A stretch of DNA of 64,000 nucleotides from CAZGNZ01 sp964527215 (lineage in GTDB: Bacteria; Fidelibacterota; Marinisomatia; SCGC-AAA003-L08; JACNLC01): positions 1-64,000 of the forward strand of contig CAZGNZ010000011.1 in NCBI GenBank assembly GCA_964527215.1, in the 5' to 3' direction. The notes beneath the pieces were generated by a model, which was not told the DNA's origin, did not search any database, and was given only the letters and a program-made list of their open reading frames with translations. Numbering within the stretch: position 1 is the first letter of the stretch; every line of letters begins with the position of its first letter. Shown in pieces: positions 44,523-53,855 of this stretch. The translations under genes were made by a program, and so were the position numbers.

Positions 44523-45518
44523 CTACGGGGTCGGTACGGATTCAAAGATTCGAGTAATAATATCTTCCGTTGTGATATCCTCAGCCTCTGCTTCAAAAGT
44601 CAGCAGAATCCTGTGACGCAGAATGGCACGGCTCACATCCCGCACGTCTTCAGGTATGACATACCCGCGGTGATGCATAAATGCCCGCGCTCTGGAGGCA
44701 GTGGCCATGTAAATCGTGGCTCGGGGCGATGCGCCAAATGAGATGAGACCTTTCAGGTCCGCCAGGCCATACTGCTGAGGATCGCGGGTCGCCATGACCA
44801 GAGAAACAATGTATTTCTGGATATTCTCAGCCATGTGGATTTGGTCCACCACACATCGGGCATCAAGTATGGACTGCGGTTTCACGACGGGTTTGACATC
44901 ATCGACTGCCGCAATCTGCCCCATGCGCTGCAAAATAGCAAGCTCTTCAGTTTCATTGGGGTAATCCACAAGCACTTTGAACATAAACCGGTCTACCTGA
45001 GCTTCCGGCAGAGGGTAGGTGCCTTCCTGTTCGATGGGGTTCTGTGTGGCCATTACCAGAAACGGATTGTCAAGCGGATAGCTGTGATCCCCAATTGTGA
45101 CCTGCCGTTCCTGCATGGCTTCCAACAGCGCACTCTGGACTTTTGCAGGTGACCGGTTGATCTCGTCTGCCAGGATAATGTTGGCAAAGATGGGACCTTT
45201 TTTTACTTCGAAACTGCCATCTTTGGGATTGTAGATAAGGGTTCCGATAATATCGGCAGGCAGCAAGTCAGGTGTAAACTGCAGACGCTGAAAGCGGGTG
45301 TCAATGAGATGGGCAAGGGTGTTCACGGTCAGCGTTTTGGCAAGCCCCGGAACACCTTCAAGAAACACATGGCCGTTGGCAAGCAGGGCAGTCAGCAGTT
45401 TATTAACCAGATCATCCTGCCCTACAATAACGGTTCGGATTTCAGTTTTTAAAAGATCAATAAAGGCGGATTCAGATTTAATTTTTTCGTTCAGTCCCGC
45501 CAGATCAAAATTCTCCAT
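44523..45518 (-). CDS. MoxR-family AAA+ ATPase
   Basis: 331 residues. Walker A is GVPGLAKT (MoxR form with Ala/Lys), Walker B ILADEINR, sensor ATQNPIEQEGTYPLPEAQVDRF. C-terminal lid with SFGASPRATIYM. MoxR proteins act as chaperone-like ATPases with DUF58/vWA partners, here the next gene. 20 bp after the TPR lipoprotein gene. Confidence 0.96.
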   Translation of the reverse strand: MENFDLAGLNEKIKSESAFIDLLKTEIRTVIVGQDDLVNKLLTALLANGHVFLEGVPGLAKTLTVNTLAHLIDTRFQRLQFTPDLLPADIIGTLIYNPKDGSFEVKKGPIFANIILADEINRSPAKVQSALLEAMQERQVTIGDHSYPLDNPFLVMATQNPIEQEGTYPLPEAQVDRFMFKVLVDYPNETEELAILQRMGQIAAVDDVKPVVKPQSILDARCVVDQIHMAENIQKYIVSLVMATRDPQQYGLADLKGLISFGASPRATIYMATASRARAFMHHRGYVIPEDVRDVSRAILRHRILLTFEAEAEDITTEDIITRIFESVPTP

Positions 45519-45538
45519 AATCGTCAGGTCCTCAGTAA

Positions 45539-46051
45539 TTATTCTGCTAGGTCATTTAAAGAATCAATTTCAGCCTGAATGTCACTCAAGGATTCCAATT
45601 CATATTCAACAGACGGTACAAGTTCATGGTCCGGGTATTTCTGGAGAAATGTGTGATAATTATTGACAGCATCCGTATATGCCTGCAGATAATTGGCTTG
45701 AATATACCCAATCATGAACAGTGCTTTGACAGCCATTTCGTCATCACCATACTGCTGAATGACTTTTCTGAAATGGACAATGGCCAATTCATAATCGCGG
45801 ACATCATTCAGAAATACCTCTGCAATCTGGAACTGCGCTTTAACGGCCTCTGCAGATGTTCCGAAATCCCGTGTAATCTGCATCAGGGTGGTGACAGTTC
45901 TGTCAATATCTTCATTTTCGCGATACTGGGCCGCTGCTTCCCACAACCCTGCAGCATTGTTTTTTCCGCCTGAGGCGCTGCCGCCGGTGTCCTGAGAACT
46001 GCATGAAATCAGTATCAATGCCATTATGAATATTGGAAAAGCCTTTTGCAT
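45539..46051 (-). CDS. TPR-containing lipoprotein
   Basis: 170 residues. Lipoprotein signal with lipobox LISC (MQKAFPIFIMALILISC) followed by a Gly/Ser linker and TPR-like helices (EAVKAQFQIAEVFLNDVRDYELAIVHFRKV; DAVNNYHTFLQKYPDHELV). The repeats resemble those of BamD/CpoB, but it is shorter than BamD. Lies between tamA and moxR; a role in outer-membrane assembly is possible. Confidence 0.82.
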   Translation of the reverse strand: MQKAFPIFIMALILISCSSQDTGGSASGGKNNAAGLWEAAAQYRENEDIDRTVTTLMQITRDFGTSAEAVKAQFQIAEVFLNDVRDYELAIVHFRKVIQQYGDDEMAVKALFMIGYIQANYLQAYTDAVNNYHTFLQKYPDHELVPSVEYELESLSDIQAEIDSLNDLAE

Positions 46052-46178
46052 AAATTCCTCTTTTTGCTGTTAGTACTAAGGTGTGAAATTTATTGAAATC
46101 AGGCCGGAACCTAACAAGAAAGTTCTGCCTTTGTTCCATGTATCAACAGACCTGAGTTCGGTTGTTTCCCATATCCGG

Positions 46179-47987
46179 CTAAAACATGTAGAGCAGGGAA
46201 ATCAGTACAGTGGGACTGGTTTTTCGGGCTTCCGGATATGCATAATCAATACGAACCGGACCAATGGGAGTTTCAACAGTAAGTCCGGCACCCACATCCC
46301 AGCTCCATTTCCTTAAAAGATCTTTGGAAATCTGATCATCCAGTTTTCCGGAATCAATAAATATTTCACCTCCAAACCACCAGATAATGGGAAAACGAAT
46401 TTCCATATTGGCCTGGAGCATGGCAATTCCCCCGTCCAGACCGAACTCCGAATTATAGTCATCCACATCACGCCATCCGCGCAGGGATGTATTTCCACCC
46501 AAATAAAATTTATCACGAATATCCAGATTGTCATCACTGTTTTCGGGCTGGAAATTATACAGGTATCCGCTTTTAAAAAGGGTGCCGAAAATGAGATTCT
46601 CACGCAGTTCACGGAATTCCTTGTATTCGCCAGACAGTTTTAAATAATCCTTTTCCCCTCCCAAAAACGTCCCGTTGAGAACGGCACTGCAGGAAAAGTA
46701 GTATCCATTGTGAGGATTGATGATGTTGTCCAGCTTCTGTTTCAGGAATTTCAATTCAAGCGACCGTTCGAAATCCTGCGTGGATCCGGTACTGCTCGAA
46801 TCAACAGCAGACTTATCCACCTTTATCCATTCCAGATTTAACCCGCCGATGAGCTTATAGTACTCACCCTGTTTGTACAGAAAGGATGTCTCAAATCCGT
46901 GGCTCAGCAAAGTATACTCATCCCGCTGCTCCTGAAGATAATATCGGATTCGGAGCGGAATCCGCTTTCCCAGAAGACGGGGCGCGAACCAGTTAACATA
47001 CAGGCTTCTTGGTGGAAAAGAAATATTTTCATCCAGCATCAAACCGATTTTCCCGCCCACCTCAAACTGATTGCCGGTCCTGAACAATGGGCCAGGCTGC
47101 CAGCGTGTCTCAAGTCCGAAAACCGTTGCAGGAGGCGCTCCCTCCCCTCTGGAACTGGACTCCTGACTGAAACCAAGATCAAACTGGATTGACCGGTTTT
47201 TGTATTCCCGGACCTTTATCTCAATGTTGACCACACTGGTGTCGGCATCTGGAAATTTCGGGTAGATTTCCACTGAACTGAAAAGCTGGGAACTGAATAC
47301 GCGACGCTGAGATTTCTCAATACGGGAGATGTCATATACATCCCCTTCACTGAAATCCAAATCCCTGAAAACAAATTTTTCCGGGTACTTCTCCAGTCCG
47401 CTGACTGAAATTCGGCCGATGGTATAGGTCAGACCCTCGAAAATATTTAAGCGGATATCCGCCGATCCTTCGTCCAGAGTTACCTCATCCACCAGATTGA
47501 TTTTCAGTTTTCCGCGACGTGAATATTCATATTGAAGCCGTCGAAGATTTGCACTGAGCTGAACCGGATTGTACACCATGCCTGGCTCTGCATTCAGCTG
47601 CTGCATAATCTGCTGATCTGAAAACACGGAGTTGCCGCTGAAATCCAACCTCTGAATATAGTACCGCTGGCTTTCCACGATGTTAAATGTAATATTTACC
47701 GAGTTTGAACGACCAGGTTCAGTCTCCGGCGTCACTCTGACATGAATGAAACCCTGGCTGATGTAAAATGATTCGAGGGAAATGGCATCCAGCTTCATGG
47801 TTCTTGAATTGAAGACACGGCGCTGGAAAAAACCCGCCGGTTTTAACCGAATAAACTCCTGAAGTTCAGAGGATTTGAAAGTCTGGTTGCCTTCAAAATT
47901 TATTTCACCGACATACATTTTTTCCGCAGCTGTCAGACCGGACAGCAGCAGTATCACATAAACGGTTTGTTTTAAATATCCGGACAT
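46179..47987 (-). CDS. TamA-like Omp85-family outer-membrane protein
   Basis: 602 residues. Signal peptide, about three POTRA domains (INFEGNQTFKSSELQEF, LDFSGNSVFSDQQIMQQL, ISVSGLEKYPEKFVFRD) and a C-terminal 16-stranded barrel ending in ...TVLISLLYMF with the L6-type loop GGNTSLRGWRD. Omp85 proteins insert or translocate outer-membrane proteins. The start is 4 bp from the end of the tamB gene, which argues for TamA over BamA. Confidence 0.92.
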   Translation of the reverse strand: MSGYLKQTVYVILLLSGLTAAEKMYVGEINFEGNQTFKSSELQEFIRLKPAGFFQRRVFNSRTMKLDAISLESFYISQGFIHVRVTPETEPGRSNSVNITFNIVESQRYYIQRLDFSGNSVFSDQQIMQQLNAEPGMVYNPVQLSANLRRLQYEYSRRGKLKINLVDEVTLDEGSADIRLNIFEGLTYTIGRISVSGLEKYPEKFVFRDLDFSEGDVYDISRIEKSQRRVFSSQLFSSVEIYPKFPDADTSVVNIEIKVREYKNRSIQFDLGFSQESSSRGEGAPPATVFGLETRWQPGPLFRTGNQFEVGGKIGLMLDENISFPPRSLYVNWFAPRLLGKRIPLRIRYYLQEQRDEYTLLSHGFETSFLYKQGEYYKLIGGLNLEWIKVDKSAVDSSSTGSTQDFERSLELKFLKQKLDNIINPHNGYYFSCSAVLNGTFLGGEKDYLKLSGEYKEFRELRENLIFGTLFKSGYLYNFQPENSDDNLDIRDKFYLGGNTSLRGWRDVDDYNSEFGLDGGIAMLQANMEIRFPIIWWFGGEIFIDSGKLDDQISKDLLRKWSWDVGAGLTVETPIGPVRIDYAYPEARKTSPTVLISLLYMF

Positions 47988-47991
47988 CTTA

Positions 47992-50900
47992 TCAGTACTT
48001 GAATTTAATCCGGTAGTTCAGATGCGGCAGCCCTTCCTCATCCAGACGGGCCACAACAAATGAATATCTGTTGATTCGGTAGACCACTTCGTACTCGCTT
48101 GTAATCTGGTTGGCAAAAACATCACTGCGGATATTCATTGACAGTTTCCGGGTCAGGTTTTTTCCCACATAGAGATTAATGTCTGAGGCATCGAAATCGG
48201 AGAGAATGGCTCCGCTGCCCTGAATTCGAAATCGGTCAACGGGGCTGTATTCCTCAATAAATTGGCCAAACTGGTTCTCAATATAATTGGACAGGATATT
48301 CTGTCCGGCAGCATTGATGTTTACATTTTCATCCCCTGCGGTTTCCAACTCCTGGGTCAGCAGTATCTGCAGAATATCATCCTCGGAATACAGCAATGAT
48401 GGATCTTCCGGCTGAACATTTATGCTGACGTCATCCACGGCACCGATATAATAAATCCGGAAATCATACCCTCCGATAGTGGTTACGGCCTCAATATCAA
48501 CATTGGGTACTTTTTGAAGAGGATCAAATATAATGGAACCCTCAATGGTCTGATATTCATTACCGTTAATAAATGCGATACCGTCAATGATATTGAGAGT
48601 CCCCGAGGTCTTCAGATCTTCCGATCCTGTGGCGGTAAAATTCAGATCACCGTCCAGTTCAAGATCTGCAAAATTGTTTTCAAGTTTGATGACATTATCC
48701 AGCGGAAGATGAATATCATACACAAATACACGGTCACCCTGATCAGGCTTGTAAGAGGACATGGCCTCGGATTCTTCAAAATCGGTGGTAATAATGAATT
48801 CATATGGATTGGGAATAAACTCACCGGATATTTCCACTGTATCCTTTCCGGTCACTGCCAGTTCAGCCTGCCCAATGCCTTTGAACAGCGCTTCCGAACT
48901 GGCGAGATAGATATTCTCACCTGTCACTTTCAAATCCAGGACCGGAAGAAAAAACTCCGTCATATCCATACCGCCGCTGAAAAAAACATTTTCCGTAACC
49001 GGGGCTTTCTCTTCAAAATTAAACCAGCCTGAAACAGTACGCCGTATTCTCTGAAGATAGCTTTCGTCAATCACAGTACCCTGAGCCAGTCCTGACAGGT
49101 TTCTGATCATCAGCTGATTGTCATCAATGGTGACATATCCATTGACATTCGTAATGGAATTTTCAAGTGCTAGCACGCTGATGGTTCCGTCCTGAATGAT
49201 TATCTGGCCATTCCGGACAGGATTGGCATAGTTTCCGGCAATACTCAGCTGAGCCGTTACATTCCCGTTCAGAGAATCCACCTGAGTGAAGTACGGCAGC
49301 AGCAGTTCCAGGCTTTTGGCTCTTCCCGTAAGCATAATGCTGATGGGTTCCTGGCTGACCCGCTGCCTGTTGGATACTGGCATGGATAAATCTGAAGGCA
49401 GAAAGCCTGTTGCTGTATAATTTCCGCTGTCTGTTCTCAGCTGAAGCCCTCTTAAAAACATCTTTCTGTCTTCATAATAAAGGCGACCGGACAGGCTGTT
49501 TCCCATGATGCGGTCAAACTCCGGATCAGTAATATCCAGTTCCATAGCAATAACCGGATTATTCAAAGGCCCCCTGTAATCCAGGGTACCGTTCATCAGC
49601 CCTGCTGTTCGCGTTGTCCAGGGAAAGTATCGATTAAGCTGCAGCGCCTGGAAATTGCTCAGACTGCCGGAAAAGGACAGCGTGTCGGATACGGAAAGGG
49701 TCCTGGCACCAGTATCCGTTTCGGAAAGAGGGATGACTCCGGAAAATACCGCCCGCCCCCCTGAATTTGGAAAGAGTGTGCAGTTGTTCAGCACCAGTCG
49801 GCCGTCCCGATAGGTCAGCTCACCTTCCATTGAAATAAAGCTGATATCATCATATTGGCCCTCCATCACCCGTAGATCTGCCAGCAGCACCGGAAATGGT
49901 CCGGACTGGGAAAAATACACATCTCCATCAATAATTCCGCGAAAACGGTGGCTCCAGTCAAAAAAGGTGTTGATGTTCGCCATGCTGATCTGCTGCAGAT
50001 TAACGGAAAGCTGATACTCTTCCTGGCTGCGGTAATCCCCGCTCATTACTATCAAACCGCTGCCAAAGCGGATTCCGGCTTCTTCCAGATAAAAGCGGTC
50101 ACCTTCCTTGCGGACCAGCAGATCCCGAGTTTCAAACGGCAGAGAATGGATACGTGCGTTTAACGAATCGATGTGAATAAATTCCAGGGAGTTCTCAAAT
50201 TCACCCGACAGCAGAAACGAATCTCCGTCCGGATTGCTGCCTTCCAGAACAGACAGACTGACCAGATTTTCATCCAGTTCCAATTTCACGCCGATATTCT
50301 CAAACTGAAATCCGCCACCTGAAAATTTTTCTCCATCCCCGCTGACGGTGCCGTTGTTCAGCTGATACTGCCGGAGATTCAACTCACAGGCCAGCTCAGC
50401 CGATTTGATGGAATAGTTATCAAACCGCAGTGAATCCAGCGCAAGCGTTCCTGTCAGCTGCTGATTCTGATCATCGCCTGACAGGCGGATATCTCCCCCG
50501 ATACTCGTGGTGACTTCCGGCAGCTGCGGATGCAGATTATTCAGGCTGAACTGGTGTCCGTACATATGCCCTGAAACATCAAAATACCGGAAATCCCTGA
50601 TCGACAGACTGTCCAGAACGGCATGAAGGGACTGATACCTGAAATCCAGGGCTGTTTTATTGATGATATGCCCATGGGAAAAATGAATCATTCCCTGGAC
50701 GGAATCCAGTCTCTCCGTATTGAATTCCAGTCTGTCCAGATTGAGACTGCAGTCAAATTCTGAAACCTGTTCCTGTCCGGAGATGGTCAATCCGCCTGCC
50801 AGCATCAAAATATCATCATCAATGGGAAACACCGCTTCCTCCGACCGGGCGGAAACAGTCCAGTTCTGACTGCTGAAGTCAATCATTGCATCCCAGGCGA

Positions 50901-51732
50901 TTTTCCCAAAACCGTCTTCAACCATACCATTGTACACAACCAGCCGTGATTCTCCCAGAGTCCCCTGACAACTCAATTCAGGAAACTGGTAGTCATCCAG
51001 GTCCATCTGCCCCTGAATGCTGAAATCAAGATGCACTGGCAGCCGCTGAAGATCCAGGTATCCGTCCAGAACACCTTCTGTTTGATGATGAAGATACACA
51101 CCCGAATAGTCAAACGACGAAAACTGCAGCTTACTGCCGCTGTAACCCAGTTCACAGTTTTTTACATCGAGCTGTGCATTAAATACGGGAATTTCCAGCA
51201 TTGAATTCTGAATGACAGTCCGTATGCTGTCCGTCACTGTGAGTTCTGCGCGGATATCGGTGATGACTTCCCAGTCTGTTGACCGAATCGTCACATCCTG
51301 GATCGTCAGATCGGAGATTTCAAACGACAGGCTGGAATCCTGCTCTTTTGGATTGACGGAGTTTATGAACTGTATAGTCTGGTTGACATCAACAAATCCA
51401 TTTGAAATACTAAGATACTGAAATTCCGGTCGTTTGGCAATCAATGACCACAGGTTTGCCTGTCCACTTACATATTCTGCATTCATGATTAAACTGTCTG
51501 CTGAACCGATGGAAATGCCGAAAAGCCGGAATCCGTCAATGAAATTGCCTGAAAGTGAATCCAGTGTCACCTCTTCTCCCAGCTTCACCGAAAGCATGCT
51601 TTCAGCTTTGGCGTTGAAATCCTGTATAAAGAGGGAAGGCTGGTATAAAAACAGCACCAGGCTGGCAGATGCCGCCAGCACCAGCAGTATGGTGATGACC
51701 AAAAGCCCTTGTTTGATGCGTTTTTGTTTCAT
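47992..51732 (-). CDS. TamB-like translocation/assembly protein (DUF490)
   Basis: 1246 residues. An N-terminal membrane anchor (GLLVITILLVLAASASLVLFL) followed by a very long beta-rich region (AsmA-like repeats) and the C-terminal TamB (DUF490) domain, recognisable by SGTLNIIDGIAFINGNEYQTIEGSIIF and DILQILLTQELE. TamB is anchored in the inner membrane and spans the periplasm to TamA; family members are now linked to phospholipid transport as well as outer-membrane protein assembly. First gene of the envelope cluster, after dnaK's terminator. Confidence 0.93.
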   Translation of the reverse strand: MKQKRIKQGLLVITILLVLAASASLVLFLYQPSLFIQDFNAKAESMLSVKLGEEVTLDSLSGNFIDGFRLFGISIGSADSLIMNAEYVSGQANLWSLIAKRPEFQYLSISNGFVDVNQTIQFINSVNPKEQDSSLSFEISDLTIQDVTIRSTDWEVITDIRAELTVTDSIRTVIQNSMLEIPVFNAQLDVKNCELGYSGSKLQFSSFDYSGVYLHHQTEGVLDGYLDLQRLPVHLDFSIQGQMDLDDYQFPELSCQGTLGESRLVVYNGMVEDGFGKIAWDAMIDFSSQNWTVSARSEEAVFPIDDDILMLAGGLTISGQEQVSEFDCSLNLDRLEFNTERLDSVQGMIHFSHGHIINKTALDFRYQSLHAVLDSLSIRDFRYFDVSGHMYGHQFSLNNLHPQLPEVTTSIGGDIRLSGDDQNQQLTGTLALDSLRFDNYSIKSAELACELNLRQYQLNNGTVSGDGEKFSGGGFQFENIGVKLELDENLVSLSVLEGSNPDGDSFLLSGEFENSLEFIHIDSLNARIHSLPFETRDLLVRKEGDRFYLEEAGIRFGSGLIVMSGDYRSQEEYQLSVNLQQISMANINTFFDWSHRFRGIIDGDVYFSQSGPFPVLLADLRVMEGQYDDISFISMEGELTYRDGRLVLNNCTLFPNSGGRAVFSGVIPLSETDTGARTLSVSDTLSFSGSLSNFQALQLNRYFPWTTRTAGLMNGTLDYRGPLNNPVIAMELDITDPEFDRIMGNSLSGRLYYEDRKMFLRGLQLRTDSGNYTATGFLPSDLSMPVSNRQRVSQEPISIMLTGRAKSLELLLPYFTQVDSLNGNVTAQLSIAGNYANPVRNGQIIIQDGTISVLALENSITNVNGYVTIDDNQLMIRNLSGLAQGTVIDESYLQRIRRTVSGWFNFEEKAPVTENVFFSGGMDMTEFFLPVLDLKVTGENIYLASSEALFKGIGQAELAVTGKDTVEISGEFIPNPYEFIITTDFEESEAMSSYKPDQGDRVFVYDIHLPLDNVIKLENNFADLELDGDLNFTATGSEDLKTSGTLNIIDGIAFINGNEYQTIEGSIIFDPLQKVPNVDIEAVTTIGGYDFRIYYIGAVDDVSINVQPEDPSLLYSEDDILQILLTQELETAGDENVNINAAGQNILSNYIENQFGQFIEEYSPVDRFRIQGSGAILSDFDASDINLYVGKNLTRKLSMNIRSDVFANQITSEYEVVYRINRYSFVVARLDEEGLPHLNYRIKFKY

Positions 51733-51767
51733 AGCAGATCAATAAAGTTACAAGTATATATCCTCTG

Positions 51768-51800
51768 AAAAAAAGAACGGACAGCCTGTGCCGTCCGTTC
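51768..51800 (-). terminator. Rho-independent terminator of dnaK
   Basis: Read leftward: GAACGGAC stem (8 bp perfect; 51793-51800 with 51775-51782), a 10-nt loop, then seven T (51774-51768). Lies 25 bp after the dnaK stop codon and before tamB. Confidence 0.85.
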
Positions 51801-51824
51801 AAAATGAATGAATCACTGTGGAAA

Positions 51825-53744
51825 TCAGTCGACGATTTCGTAATCGGCATCCTCCACATTGCCGCTGCCGCTTTTGGAGCCTGAGCCGGAACTGGGCGGA
51901 GGTTCTTCCTGGCCCGGCTGCGGTCCGGGCTGACCACCGGCCTGCTGTGCCTGCTGATACATTTTTTCAGAAACCTTGCTGAACGCTTTGGTTACTTCAT
52001 CAATACCCGCCTTTATGGCATCGATATCTGAGGTTTTATTGACTTCCTTCAGCCGGTCAATGGCTTCCTGAATGGGTTTTTTGTCATCATCAGATATTTT
52101 GTCACCCAGCTCAGACAGCTGTTTTTCTGTTTGATAAATCATGGCATCGGCCTGATTGTGAGTATCAATGGTCTCGCGCTTTGTCTTGTCTTCTTTTTCA
52201 TGCTCTTCCGCTTCCCGCTTCATCCGTTCTATTTCATCGTCCGAAAGACCGCTGGAAGCTTCAATGCGGATACTCTGTTCTTTGCCTGTTGCCTTGTCTT
52301 TTGCAGAAACATTCAGAATGCCGTTGGCATCAATATCAAAGGTTACTTCAATCTGCGGAATTCCTCTGGGTGCAGGCGGAATGCCGTCCAGATGAAATCG
52401 TCCCAGTGATTTATTATCCTGAGCCATCTGACGTTCCCCCTGCAGAATATGAACCTCGACTGAAGGCTGGTTGTCGGCAGCTGTGGAAAAAATCTGACTC
52501 TTTTTTGTAGGAATGGTCGTATTGGCATCAATTAGACGGGTAAATACACCTCCAAGCGTTTCAATTCCCAGTGACAGCGGTGACACGTCCAGAAGCAGGA
52601 TATCGTCCACATCTCCTGCCAGAACACCACCCTGAATTGCGGCACCGATTGAAACGACTTCATCAGGATTCACACCCTTGTTGGGATCTTTGCCGAATAT
52701 GGATTTTACCGTTTCCTGGACTTTCGGAATGCGGGTAGAACCGCCAACCAGAATGACTTCATCAATCTGCGAAGGATCCAAACCGGCATCTTTCAGAGCG
52801 GTCAAACATGGTTTTTTGGTCCGTTCAACCAGATTTCCAACCAGCGATTCAAACTTTGCCCGGCTGAGTGGAATATTCATGTGTTTCGGGCCGCTGGTAT
52901 CCGCCGTAATGAAAGGCAGGTTTATGTCGGTCTGAGTGCTGCTGGAAAGTTCGCATTTTGCTTTTTCTGCGGCCTCACGCAGGCGCTGAAGTGCCATTGG
53001 ATCACTGCGAAGATCAATCCCGTCTGATTTTTTGAATTCATCCGCCAGCCATATCACCAGAGCCTGGTCGAAATCATCTCCCCCCAGATGGGTATCGCCA
53101 TTGGTGGATTTCACTTCAAACACACCGTCGCCCAGTTCCAGAATGGAAATATCAAAGGTTCCGCCACCCAGATCAAATACGGCGATTTTTTCATCTTTCT
53201 TCTTGTCCAGCCCATACGCCAGGGCCGCAGCTGTGGGCTCATTGATAATCCGGCGCACATTCAAACCGGCAATCGATCCGGCATCCTTGGTCGCCTGCCG
53301 CTGACTGTCATTGAAATATGCCGGGACGGTAATAACCGCATCATTCACCGTTTCACCAATGTATTCTTCAGCAGTCTGTTTGAGTTTCTGAAGCACCATT
53401 GCTGCAATCTCGGGGGGATTGTAGGTTTTTTCGGCGACTTTGAATTTAACTTTTCCACTGCCGCCCTCGATCACCTCATAGGGTATTTCTTCAATTTCAG
53501 TGCGGACTTCACCAAAGGTCCGGCCGATAAAGCGTTTTGTGGAAAATACTGTGTTTTTGGGATTGGTTACCGCCTGGCGTTTTGCGGGCTGTCCAACCAG
53601 CCTTTCACCGTCTTTAGTAAATGCAACCACTGAGGGTGTGGTTCTGCCGCCTTCGCTGTTGGGGATAACAGTGGGACTTCCACCTTCCATAACGGAGACA
53701 CAGGAATTCGTCGTACCCAAGTCAATTCCAATTATCTTTCCCAT
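51825..53744 (-). CDS. dnaK: Hsp70 chaperone DnaK
   Basis: 639 residues. N-terminal GIDLGTTNSCV phosphate loop, IFDLGGGTFDISIL and the ILVGGSTRIPKVQ signature define the ATPase; the substrate-binding domain follows, and the tail is disordered (Gln/Gly/Pro-rich) ending in EDADYEIVD, near the usual EEVD. Folds and protects proteins with DnaJ and GrpE, not present here. No CIRCE-type inverted repeat was seen in the 111 bp upstream. Stands alone between the clpC and tamB clusters. Confidence 0.98.
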   Translation of the reverse strand: MGKIIGIDLGTTNSCVSVMEGGSPTVIPNSEGGRTTPSVVAFTKDGERLVGQPAKRQAVTNPKNTVFSTKRFIGRTFGEVRTEIEEIPYEVIEGGSGKVKFKVAEKTYNPPEIAAMVLQKLKQTAEEYIGETVNDAVITVPAYFNDSQRQATKDAGSIAGLNVRRIINEPTAAALAYGLDKKKDEKIAVFDLGGGTFDISILELGDGVFEVKSTNGDTHLGGDDFDQALVIWLADEFKKSDGIDLRSDPMALQRLREAAEKAKCELSSSTQTDINLPFITADTSGPKHMNIPLSRAKFESLVGNLVERTKKPCLTALKDAGLDPSQIDEVILVGGSTRIPKVQETVKSIFGKDPNKGVNPDEVVSIGAAIQGGVLAGDVDDILLLDVSPLSLGIETLGGVFTRLIDANTTIPTKKSQIFSTAADNQPSVEVHILQGERQMAQDNKSLGRFHLDGIPPAPRGIPQIEVTFDIDANGILNVSAKDKATGKEQSIRIEASSGLSDDEIERMKREAEEHEKEDKTKRETIDTHNQADAMIYQTEKQLSELGDKISDDDKKPIQEAIDRLKEVNKTSDIDAIKAGIDEVTKAFSKVSEKMYQQAQQAGGQPGPQPGQEEPPPSSGSGSKSGSGNVEDADYEIVD

Positions 53745-53855
53745 ACATTACTCCAGAATTATTTAACGTAATTTTTAGTATCCGGCCTTTATCAATAATA
53801 ATGCCGGAGGTATGGGTCCGTCTTTTTGTCAGTCAAAACAGACCGGATGAAATGA

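Noticed and set aside
53745..53855. CIRCE operator or strong heat-shock promoter before dnaK
   Set aside because: No TTAGCACTC-N9-GAGTGCTAA-like inverted repeat was found, and no convincing -35/-10 pair.
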